Shown here: piece by piece, positions 1 through 5,670 of the stretch | Numbering within the stretch: the stretch's first letter is position 1 | Layout: every line of letters starts with the position of its first letter | Origin: an uncultured Clostridium sp. | GTDB lineage: Bacteria > Bacillota > Clostridia > Lachnospirales > Lachnospiraceae | Length of the DNA: 5,770 nucleotides | Direction of reading: 5' to 3' | NCBI GenBank assembly: GCA_900552885.1 | Contig: USBM01000148.1 | Span: 1-5,770 of the forward strand | Program-made: the position numbers and the translations under genes | The notes under the pieces: model-generated | What the model was told of the DNA's origin: nothing | Databases searched by the model: none | Seen by the model: only the letters and a program-made list of their open reading frames with translations

Positions 1-34
1 ATAACTTTTTTGCAAATTTTAAAACTTTAAACAC
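1..34 (-). CDS. 5' end of an unidentified gene (GTG start), cut by the window edge
   Basis: Only the first 11 codons are visible. They start with GTG at 34-32 and read MFKVLKFAKKL. The start is supported by an AAAGGAG ribosome binding site at 43-49, eight bases upstream, in the 18-base gap after the MarR stop codon. The short gap and lack of a terminator indicate co-transcription with the MarR gene. A basic, amphipathic start of this kind is common in ABC exporter half-transporters, and MarR genes in Clostridia often precede one or two of these. That product is a guess from context, since 11 residues cannot identify a family. The start itself is well supported, the function is not. Confidence 0.55.
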   Translation of the reverse strand, partial: MFKVLKFAKKL

Positions 35-42
35 GTACTTAT

Positions 43-49
43 CTCCTTT
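43..49 (-). promoter_or_regulatory. Ribosome binding site that fixes the GTG start of the partial gene
   Basis: AAAGGAG on the minus strand lies eight bases before GTG at 34. No ATG lies at a usable distance, so this site is the main reason to accept a GTG start and to recognise that another gene begins here. Confidence 0.65.
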
Positions 50-52
50 CTG

Positions 53-541
53 TCATTCCTGTTCTGTCTCCCGGGATTCCAATTCTTCCATGATATCAAA
101 CATTCGATTTGAAAGTGTAATCATTTGAAGCATATCTTCTTCTCCCATACGCTCAACAACTTTCTCCATCCACGCATGCTTGCGTTCTTTTTCTTGTTTA
201 CATATCATTTTTCCCTGTTCTGTTAAAGTAATATACACATTTCTGCGATCCGTTTCTGAGTTTCTCCTTGTGACCAATCCTTTCTTTTCTAATATACTGA
301 TCTTCTTTGATACCGCTGACATCGTCATACGACTAACATCAGCGATTCTCCGCATGGTAATTCCCTCTGGATGCTTTTCTGTCATTACCGCAATTCCCAT
401 CAACATATAATATTCCACATTCGCCATATTGCCCTGTTTCTGGAAACGCAATCTGCATTGGTGTACCCGATGCAATAAATGAAACAATTCTGAAATTACT
501 TGATCCATGTGTCTATCTACATTCCTTTCCGATTCTCCCAT
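53..541 (-). CDS. MarR-family winged-helix transcriptional regulator
   Basis: Dimeric DNA-binding regulator of the MarR family, whose members usually repress their own operon and release DNA on binding small phenolic or drug-like ligands. Numbering from the longest frame (Met at 601, 182 aa), a helical dimerisation segment covers about 33-75, the helix-turn-helix 81-110 (ITMRRIADVSRMTMSAVSKK), the wing 111-129 with the family motif DRRNVYITLTEQG, and C-terminal helices 130-175. The start is uncertain. The Met at 601 has a weak AAAGG site seven bases upstream, but a near-perfect promoter (-35 at 603-608, -10 at 581-586) overlaps it, so that promoter's transcript would begin near 574, inside the frame. 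The next Mets are at 541 (162 aa, used here) and 508 (151 aa, typical family length); neither has an ideal ribosome binding site. The stop lies 18 bases before the next gene. Family assignment is secure; ligand and targets are unknown. Confidence 0.9.
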   Translation of the reverse strand: MGESERNVDRHMDQVISELFHLLHRVHQCRLRFQKQGNMANVEYYMLMGIAVMTEKHPEGITMRRIADVSRMTMSAVSKKISILEKKGLVTRRNSETDRRNVYITLTEQGKMICKQEKERKHAWMEKVVERMGEEDMLQMITLSNRMFDIMEELESRETEQE

Positions 542-580
542 TTTTCTAAGGTTCTCAATAGTTTCCTTAGGCAAGTATTT

Positions 581-608
581 ATTATATATCTTTCTTCTCA
601 TATGTCAA
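581..608 (-). promoter_or_regulatory. Consensus promoter of the MarR transcription unit
   Basis: On the minus strand, TTGACA (603-608) and TATAAT (581-586) are separated by 16 bases. Both hexamers match the sigma-A consensus exactly, and AT-rich DNA lies upstream. Transcription should start near 574. The site falls after the terminator of the TetR operon, where a new promoter is expected. It overlaps the first codons of the longest MarR frame, which argues for a downstream translation start. Confidence 0.75.
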
Positions 609-610
609 CC

Positions 611-627
611 TTTTTGTATCACAAAAA
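611..627. promoter_or_regulatory. 17-base inverted repeat, candidate operator of the MarR regulator
   Basis: TTTTTGT-ATC-ACAAAAA is a perfect inverted repeat with seven-base arms and a three-base centre. It ends two bases upstream of the -35 box of the MarR promoter. MarR proteins commonly bind palindromes of about this size that overlap or abut their own promoter, so autoregulation is a reasonable inference. A chance AT-rich palindrome is the main alternative. Confidence 0.4.
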
Positions 628-648
628 CCATGAACATTTCGTGAAAAC

Positions 649-692
649 AAAAAGAAGCAGGAACTATAACACAAATTATAATTCCTGCTTCT
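649..692 (-). terminator. Rho-independent terminator of the MMPL-heptad-TetR operon
   Basis: Arms AGAAGCAGGAA (653-663) and TTCCTGCTTCT (682-692) form 11 perfect base pairs. Inside, after one C-A mismatch, TATAA (665-669) pairs with TTATA (676-680), leaving a six-base loop. On the minus strand the hairpin runs straight into TTTTTGTTTT. On the plus strand no T run follows, so the terminator acts on minus-strand transcripts. It lies 24 bases past the TetR stop codon and separates that operon from the MarR unit. Confidence 0.9.
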
Positions 693-701
693 AATATTCA
701 T

Positions 702-716
702 CTGATTGCAAATCAG
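702..716. repeat. Small perfect hairpin right after the TetR stop codon
   Basis: CTGATT-GCA-AATCAG has six-base arms and a three-base loop and touches the TAG stop of the TetR gene. It lacks a T run and sits before the main terminator. It might protect the 3' end of the message or be chance. Confidence 0.3.
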
Positions 717-1325
717 CTATTCGGCTGTCACCTCAAAATTATGAATCAACTGCCGTATCATCGGGTACAATTCTTTTTTCAGTTCCGGCAATTCTACCGG
801 CTGCTTATATAAGATTACATTATGTGCTGTCGAATTAACCAATTCCACGATCATAAACATCAACATTTCCGGATTACGGAATGTATACTTTGAATCTTCA
901 AACAACTGTCTGACAAATAGCACCGCCGTCTCGCCCGACTCCATCGGCATACTTTCTAAAGCATGTGTAAAAATACCCCAGCTTAAATTTTTGGAAATAA
1001 ATTTCAACAATGTTTTATTGTCATCCAATTGATTCAATATATGATCGACCATGAAGATGATCTGCTCCTCAAAGTCCTTCACACCACTTTCCACCAATGC
1101 CACTCTTGCCCGGTCAAAGATCTGTGCTGCCTTCTTGCGGATCAGATAATCCCGCACATCATATTTATCCTTGAAATACAGATAAAATGTACCCTTTGCC
1201 AACTCTGCTTTTTTCATAATGTCTGCAATGGAGGTTTCATTGATTCCATTTTGGATAAACAGTGAAAATGCAGAATCTACGATTGCATTCTTTTTTCTCT
1301 TTTTATTATCCTCAACTTTTCCCAT
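717..1325 (-). CDS. TetR-family transcriptional repressor, last gene of the exporter operon
   Basis: A 202-residue regulator of usual TetR length. The N-terminal DNA-binding domain (about 8-56) shows the family pattern: helix 1 (KKNAIVDSAFSLFIQNG), then the helix-turn-helix TSIADIMKKAELAKGTFYLYF at 31-51, with the hallmark KGTFYLYF of the recognition helix and helix 4. Residues 60-202 are the helical ligand-binding and dimerisation domain, which is poorly conserved in the family and does not reveal the ligand. ATG at 1325 is preceded by a perfect AGGAGG at 1331-1336, five bases away. The gene lies 37 bases after the heptad-protein gene with no promoter or terminator between, so it is the distal gene of that operon. 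The likely target is the pair of inverted repeats around the operon promoter near 5568-5621, giving negative feedback. The family call is firm; target and inducer are inferred from position. Confidence 0.93.
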   Translation of the reverse strand: MGKVEDNKKRKKNAIVDSAFSLFIQNGINETSIADIMKKAELAKGTFYLYFKDKYDVRDYLIRKKAAQIFDRARVALVESGVKDFEEQIIFMVDHILNQLDDNKTLLKFISKNLSWGIFTHALESMPMESGETAVLFVRQLFEDSKYTFRNPEMLMFMIVELVNSTAHNVILYKQPVELPELKKELYPMIRQLIHNFEVTAE

Positions 1326-1362
1326 ACAAACCTCCTGTTTCCTGCAAACATATCCTCATTTA

Positions 1363-3414
1363 TTATTTGTTCTTGATCTCCTCTGTCTGGAAAATGAATT
1401 TCACACTACCATTCATATCGTCTGAGATACCAGAGAACGTCTTATACTCATCTGCATCGTTTGTGATTGCTTTAAAACGATCCATAACCGTCTTGATCTT
1501 ACTGTTGTACTCGCTCTGCAACTTGCCGGTTCCTTCGTCCTTGAACTGATTCATACCATCTAATAAGGTAACAGAACCATCCTGTAACTTGTTGACACCT
1601 GTCTTTACTTCTTTCGTTGCACCATTTAACTTAGAGGCACCCTTTGACAACTTGGTTGCTCCCTTTGACAATTCTTTTGCAGAAGAAGAAAGTGTCTTCG
1701 AATTGCTTGTTAAAGACTTAATTCCTTCTGTTAAAGAAATGCCACTCTTTGATAATGTAGAAGCACCATCTAACAAAGTCTGGTTTGCATTGCTTAACTG
1801 CTTTACACCATCATATATAGACTTAATACCACCGGTTACTGTTGTGATACCTGTTTTGATCTGTCCGGAAGACGTAACTAATGTATTACCACTCTGTACT
1901 AACTTTACAATCTTCTCATCTGTGGCAAGTGCTGCTTTCTGTGCATCAACTTCTTTAGTTGCTGCTGCTACACATGCCTTATCTGCCTTACTCTGAGCTG
2001 TCGCTGTATCCGTAACAATCTGTTTGACCACACCATCTAACTGAGACGCCAAAGCCGCTGCTGTTGTCTCATCTATTCCCTTATCCATAAGTGCTTTTTT
2101 TATGTCTATATTTTTCATCACTTCATCTGCAACTGTGTTTGGATCCGCATAGCCCAACGATCCCTCATATCCCTTTTCAATTGCATCAATTTTTTCTGTT
2201 AACATCGCTGGCAAACCATTTACCGCAGTCACATACTCAGACAATCCAGTATCAAATTTCTCATAATTCCCTGCCAGATCTTGCTGTTGTATTCCATTAT
2301 ACAATGTTGTAACACCTTCATCAATCTTTTGCTCTCCTGCTACATACTGGTTTACACCGGCCGTCAACTGATTGGTTCCTGTTACATACTGGCTGGTTCC
2401 ATTTGTTAAAGTTGTAACACCATTTGTATACTGTGTTACACCTTGGGATAATTTGCCTGCACCATCGGAAAGATCAGAGGCACCTTTGCTTACTGTATTC
2501 ACACCATTTGCATAAGTCTTGAAGTTATCCTTTAATGTCGTAAGTCCATCAGAAAGATCAGAAGAACCTGAGATCAACTCATCGGTTGCATCTGCAAGAT
2601 CATTAACTGCATCCTCAAGATCATTCATATCACTGTCATCATCTAAGTCGATGTCAGAAAATTCACTTGAACTTGCTACCGTATAGATTGAACCCATCTC
2701 AAAATCTTTGACCGTTGCTTTGATCGTTACCGTATCTCCTAGCTTTTCGTTCATCTCTTCTTTCATGTCATCTGAAAGATTCAAGCTGTCTGCCAATCCC
2801 GGCATACCGTAAGCAACCAGAATCTGATTACTTCCCTCGGATACTAATTTACCCTGGCTCACTGTTACCTCTGAGAATGTATCTACCGGGAGGATAACTG
2901 CTGAAGCCATCAAAAATGGTGTATTCATCTCAACTTTCTTTCCATCTACCGTATCTTCAAATGTAGAATTATTCTCATACTGAATTGTCATGGTAAGTTC
3001 ACCGCTCTTGCCTGCAAGATCTTCTGCTGTGACATCCTTGCCATCTAACTGATAACTGATCTTTACTCCAACCGGTGGCTTCTCATCCGTTGTACCCTGA
3101 TAATAGATATCCTCATTATCTGCTTTCCATGTAAGCTTGCCCTCACTGCCTTGCTTGAATGTCTCTTCACCCTTTACATTCTTAATATCTTTTAGGTTTG
3201 ACACATCTTCCACATCACCGGTTCCCGTTACATTCTTTAACCAGTTGGATACCGTCACCTCTTCTACACTACCGGTTGCATCCTGATTCACATATACTGT
3301 CTCTTCTTTTTCTACATTGGTAGCTGCATAAGAAACATTACCTGCTGTTGCTGCAAGGCCAAGCACCATAGCCGCACTCATTGTAATTGCACAAGTCTTT
3401 TTTAAATATCTCAT
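1363..3414 (-). CDS. Secreted protein with LxxG glycine-heptad arrays (YhgE/Pip-like repeat type)
   Basis: A 683-residue exported protein. Residues 1-30 form a signal peptide: MRYLKK, a hydrophobic core around 9-24, and a cleavage site near VSYA|AT. A mainly non-repetitive domain (about 35-245, with YVNQDATGSVEEVTVSNWLKN at 41-61) is followed by an acidic stretch at 251-279. Array one (283-374) has 14 glycine heptads in one register, broken only by Asn297. A linker (375-506) includes an Ala/Lys-rich helical segment. Array two (522-620) has 15 heptad positions, some with Ala, Ser or Asn for Gly. The tail (625-683) has no membrane helix, sortase signal or lipobox. These repeats match the X-X-X-Leu-X-X-Gly type known from YhgE/Pip proteins and some MMPL transporters, but the YhgE membrane domain is absent. 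Cys481 is the only cysteine after the signal peptide. AAGGAGGA at 3421-3428 supports the ATG; tandem TAA stops end the gene. A role as an extracellular partner of the exporter is inference. Confidence 0.85.
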   Translation of the reverse strand: MRYLKKTCAITMSAAMVLGLAATAGNVSYAATNVEKEETVYVNQDATGSVEEVTVSNWLKNVTGTGDVEDVSNLKDIKNVKGEETFKQGSEGKLTWKADNEDIYYQGTTDEKPPVGVKISYQLDGKDVTAEDLAGKSGELTMTIQYENNSTFEDTVDGKKVEMNTPFLMASAVILPVDTFSEVTVSQGKLVSEGSNQILVAYGMPGLADSLNLSDDMKEEMNEKLGDTVTIKATVKDFEMGSIYTVASSSEFSDIDLDDDSDMNDLEDAVNDLADATDELISGSSDLSDGLTTLKDNFKTYANGVNTVSKGASDLSDGAGKLSQGVTQYTNGVTTLTNGTSQYVTGTNQLTAGVNQYVAGEQKIDEGVTTLYNGIQQQDLAGNYEKFDTGLSEYVTAVNGLPAMLTEKIDAIEKGYEGSLGYADPNTVADEVMKNIDIKKALMDKGIDETTAAALASQLDGVVKQIVTDTATAQSKADKACVAAATKEVDAQKAALATDEKIVKLVQSGNTLVTSSGQIKTGITTVTGGIKSIYDGVKQLSNANQTLLDGASTLSKSGISLTEGIKSLTSNSKTLSSSAKELSKGATKLSKGASKLNGATKEVKTGVNKLQDGSVTLLDGMNQFKDEGTGKLQSEYNSKIKTVMDRFKAITNDADEYKTFSGISDDMNGSVKFIFQTEEIKNK
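1555..1869 (-). repeat. Second array of degenerate 21-base (heptad) coding repeats
   Basis: Encodes residues 516-620 of the heptad protein. Glycine recurs at 522, 529, 536, 550, 564, 585, 592, 606, 613 and 620, with Ala, Ser or Asn at the skipped positions. A recent duplication is visible in DNA: CCTTTGACAA occurs at 1641-1650 and 1662-1671, exactly 21 bases apart, encoding neighbouring LSKGA units. Confidence 0.7.
2293..2568 (-). repeat. First array of degenerate 21-base (heptad) coding repeats
   Basis: Encodes residues 283-374. Glycine falls at every seventh residue from 283 to 374 except 297. Two near-identical DNA stretches encoding SDLSDG start at 2462 and 2546, 84 bases (four heptads) apart, suggesting growth by in-frame duplication. 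Confidence 0.75.
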
Positions 3415-3449
3415 AACAATTCCTCCTTCTAATCCTTATCTATCATTTC

Positions 3450-5546
3450 CTACTGATTCTCTTTTGCATGTTTGCCGATTGGAACATGTCGTAACTGCCA
3501 TGTCGTTTTACAAATGATTGGATCAAATACCCACAACATTGCAGGTAAGATACAAATTACAACTAATACACTGATTACAGCTCCTCTTGCAAGCAATGTA
3601 CAGATGGAACCGATCATATCAATACTTGAATATAAGGTAATTCCAAATGTTGCTGCAAAGAAGCAGGAACCACTAATGATAATTGACTTAATGGACGCTT
3701 TGTGAGCAATGGATATTGCTTCTTTCTTGTCCTTTCCATTCAAACGTTCCTTATGATACCGGCTTGTCATCAGTATCGCATAGTCAACTGTCGCACCAAG
3801 CTGAATACTTCCGATTACGATGCTTGCCACGAATACCAGCGAAGTATGTGAATAATACGGAAATGACATATTCAGGAATATCGCAAACTCAATAACCGCA
3901 ACCAGGATTACCGGAAGGGAAATCGACTTAAATGTGATCATAATGATAATGAAGATTGCAATAATGGACAAATAATTGACATTCTTCAGATCCACATTGG
4001 TTACATCCATCAAATCTTTTGTAAGCGGTGCTTCACCAATAACCATTGCACTCTTGTCAACGCCCTTTACAATCTTATTAAGTTCATCAATCTGCTTATT
4101 TACCTCATCCGATGCCGTCTTATAATTAGAACATACAAACATTAATTCATAATTATCACTGGAAAGCATCTCTTTCATATCTTTCGGAACCATGGATTCC
4201 GGAACACTGGCACCTAATACAGAATTCATTCCGATAACCCATTTCACACCGTCTACATCTTCCATATCTTTAATTGCCTGTGTCTTTACTTTGGAATCTA
4301 AGTTAGACGGAAGCATTACAATATGCATAACATTCATATTGAATTCATCTTCCAACTTCTTATTCGCAACCGTAGATGGAATCGTCTCCGGTAAACCTTT
4401 GTCTAAGTTATAATATATAGAAACATGATTATTACCGTATGCTGCCGGAACAATACCGATAATGAAGATCAATAATGCGATCCATTTTCCTTTGATGATC
4501 ACATCGGATGTCTTATGGAAATTCGGCAACAATTCCTTATGAGACCATCTCTCAATCCATTTATCAAACACAAGAATCAAACATGGCAACAAGGTTACAC
4601 ATACAATAACACCGATTACAACACCCTTTGACATTACAATACCCAGATCCCGGCCTAATGCAAAGGTCATGGCACAAAGTGCTGCGAATCCGGCAACCGT
4701 TGTCAGAGAACTACCGCATACAGAAACAAATGTATTGGATATCGCATGTGCCATCGCGCGTTCCTTATCATCCGGAAACCGTAATTTGTTGGCACGGTAA
4801 CTTTCCAAAAGAAAAATTGAATAATCCATTGTAACACCTAACTGTAATACTGCTGTCAACGCAGTTGTAATGTAACTCGTCTCACCTAAGAAGTAATTGC
4901 TTCCCAAATTATACAATACCGCAAGACCAATACCACCAAGGAATATAAATGGTGTCAAGAATGAATCCATTGTGATCATTAAGACGATCAATGTAAATAC
5001 TGCTGCAATCACAACATAGATTGGAATCTCAGAAAGTGCCAAATTCTTAATATCCGTAACCAATGCGGTCATACCTGAAATGAAGCACTTCTCATTAACA
5101 ATCTTACGAAGTTCTGTAACTGCCTGCATGGAGTTATCTGCCGATGTTGTATCATCAAACAATACAATCAGCATTGTGGCATCTCCGTTAAATAACGCCT
5201 CCTGAATATCCTTTGGAAGCATCTCCTTCGGAACTGTAATATCCATCAGACTGTCATACCAAATGACATCACTTACATGATCCACTTTCTTAATGTCTTC
5301 TTCCAAAGCCGCTACATCTTTCATCTCCATGTTTTCTACGATCACCATGGAGAATGCACCCATTCCAAACTCATCAACCATAATATCCTGTCCAGACACG
5401 GTCTCTAATGAATCCGGCAAGTAACTCAGCAAATCATAATTGGTTCTTGTCTTTGCCATTCCAATAACAGATGGAATAATCAGTAAAAGACTAAGTATTA
5501 TGATAAGTGCTTTGTGCTTTGTAATCCACTTACCTACTGCTATCAT
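3450..5546 (-). CDS. MMPL-family (RND superfamily) membrane exporter
   Basis: A 698-residue inner-membrane transporter with the two-fold RND layout: helix 1 at about 13-30, a soluble extracellular domain 31-172, helices 2-6 at about 173-326, helix 7 at 355-371, a second soluble domain 372-522, and helices 8-12 at about 524-674. Each half carries the conserved motif GxTxDY (GVTMDY 237-242 and GATVDY 584-589) in the fourth helix of the bundle. In MmpL3 the equivalent Asp-Tyr pairs form the proton relay, so proton-driven export of lipids, lipopeptides or other amphiphiles is expected; the substrate cannot be read from sequence. The soluble domains still resemble each other (VPKEMLPKDI near 105 and VPESMVPKDM near 448). 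There is no LxxG-repeat insert; the next gene supplies such repeats separately. ATG at 5546 is chosen because AAGGAG lies eight bases upstream; the in-frame ATG at 5615 lies upstream of the predicted transcription start. First gene of the operon, 35 bases before the heptad gene. Confidence 0.92.
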   Translation of the reverse strand: MIAVGKWITKHKALIIILSLLLIIPSVIGMAKTRTNYDLLSYLPDSLETVSGQDIMVDEFGMGAFSMVIVENMEMKDVAALEEDIKKVDHVSDVIWYDSLMDITVPKEMLPKDIQEALFNGDATMLIVLFDDTTSADNSMQAVTELRKIVNEKCFISGMTALVTDIKNLALSEIPIYVVIAAVFTLIVLMITMDSFLTPFIFLGGIGLAVLYNLGSNYFLGETSYITTALTAVLQLGVTMDYSIFLLESYRANKLRFPDDKERAMAHAISNTFVSVCGSSLTTVAGFAALCAMTFALGRDLGIVMSKGVVIGVIVCVTLLPCLILVFDKWIERWSHKELLPNFHKTSDVIIKGKWIALLIFIIGIVPAAYGNNHVSIYYNLDKGLPETIPSTVANKKLEDEFNMNVMHIVMLPSNLDSKVKTQAIKDMEDVDGVKWVIGMNSVLGASVPESMVPKDMKEMLSSDNYELMFVCSNYKTASDEVNKQIDELNKIVKGVDKSAMVIGEAPLTKDLMDVTNVDLKNVNYLSIIAIFIIIMITFKSISLPVILVAVIEFAIFLNMSFPYYSHTSLVFVASIVIGSIQLGATVDYAILMTSRYHKERLNGKDKKEAISIAHKASIKSIIISGSCFFAATFGITLYSSIDMIGSICTLLARGAVISVLVVICILPAMLWVFDPIICKTTWQLRHVPIGKHAKENQ

Positions 5547-5554
5547 CTTTATCT

Positions 5555-5560
5555 CTCCTT
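5555..5560 (-). promoter_or_regulatory. Ribosome binding site that decides the exporter start
   Basis: AAGGAG on the minus strand, eight bases before ATG at 5546. It favours the 698-residue product starting MIAVGKW over a version with 23 more residues starting at 5615, which would overlap the promoter. Confidence 0.8.
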
Positions 5561-5567
5561 TCAAAAA

Positions 5568-5580
5568 TGACCATTGTTCA
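5568..5580. promoter_or_regulatory. Operator-like inverted repeat O2, downstream of the transcription start
   Basis: TGACC-ATT-GTTCA is an inverted repeat with one mismatched pair. It matches the site at 5609-5621 at 10 of 13 positions when both are read on the minus strand, and lies at about +7 to +19 of the predicted transcript. It is a probable second binding site for the TetR-family repressor of this operon. Confidence 0.5.
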
Positions 5581-5593
5581 TTTTCTAAAAGAG

Positions 5594-5622
5594 AATATAC
5601 TACAAAACTGACCAACGGTCAA
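5594..5622 (-). promoter_or_regulatory. Promoter of the MMPL-heptad-TetR operon
   Basis: On the minus strand, TTGACC (5617-5622) and TATATT (5594-5599) are separated by exactly 17 bases, each matching the sigma-A consensus at five of six positions. Transcription should start near 5587, giving a leader of about 40 bases before the ATG at 5546. Confidence 0.8.
5609..5621. promoter_or_regulatory. Operator-like inverted repeat O1 over the -35 box
   Basis: TGACC-AAC-GGTCA is a perfect inverted repeat with five-base arms, covering five of the six -35 bases. A dimer bound here would block RNA polymerase. Its centre is 41 bases from that of O2, close to four helical turns, so both sites face the same side of the DNA. 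The likely binder is the TetR regulator at 717-1325. Confidence 0.6.
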
Positions 5623-5648
5623 CCCTTGAAGATGACATTTTTTCTCAT

Positions 5649-5669
5649 TTCACATTTTCTTCACATTTT
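5649..5669. promoter_or_regulatory. Direct repeat TTCACA-N5-TTCACA upstream of the operon promoter
   Basis: TTCACATTTT occurs at 5649-5658 and 5660-5669, an 11-base period (one helical turn). Response regulators of the OmpR/PhoB class bind direct repeats of this spacing, and the Bacillus PhoP box is similar. It ends 26 bases upstream of the -35 box. The AT-rich setting makes chance repetition possible. Confidence 0.3.
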
Positions 5670-5670
5670 T

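Noticed and set aside
628..648. A second MarR promoter further upstream (TTCACG with GATACA, 19-base spacing)
   Set aside because: The match is poor and the spacing unusual, while an exact consensus promoter lies just downstream.
702..716. The CTGATT/AATCAG hairpin as the operon terminator
   Set aside because: There is no T run after it; the longer hairpin at 653-692 followed by TTTTTGTTTT is a far better terminator.
1312..1359. A 15-codon reading frame (MRICLQETGGLYGKS) overlapping the TetR start, possibly a leader peptide
   Set aside because: It has no ribosome binding site of its own, and its middle is simply the TetR ribosome binding site region.
180..2312. Several plus-strand reading frames of 64 to 135 codons opposite the four main genes
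   Set aside because: They lack ribosome binding sites and family features and lie antisense to well-supported genes, so they are shadows.
1555..2568. The regular repeats as a CRISPR array or minisatellite
   Set aside because: The 21-base units are degenerate, contiguous and in frame inside a coding region, so they are protein heptads.
1363..3414. Calling the heptad protein a complete YhgE/Pip family member
   Set aside because: Those proteins have a C-terminal multi-helix membrane domain; here only the signal peptide is hydrophobic.
5547..5615. A 23-residue N-terminal extension of the MMPL exporter from an in-frame ATG at 5615
   Set aside because: That ATG overlaps the -35 operator and lies upstream of the predicted transcription start; the ATG at 5546 has a well-placed AAGGAG.
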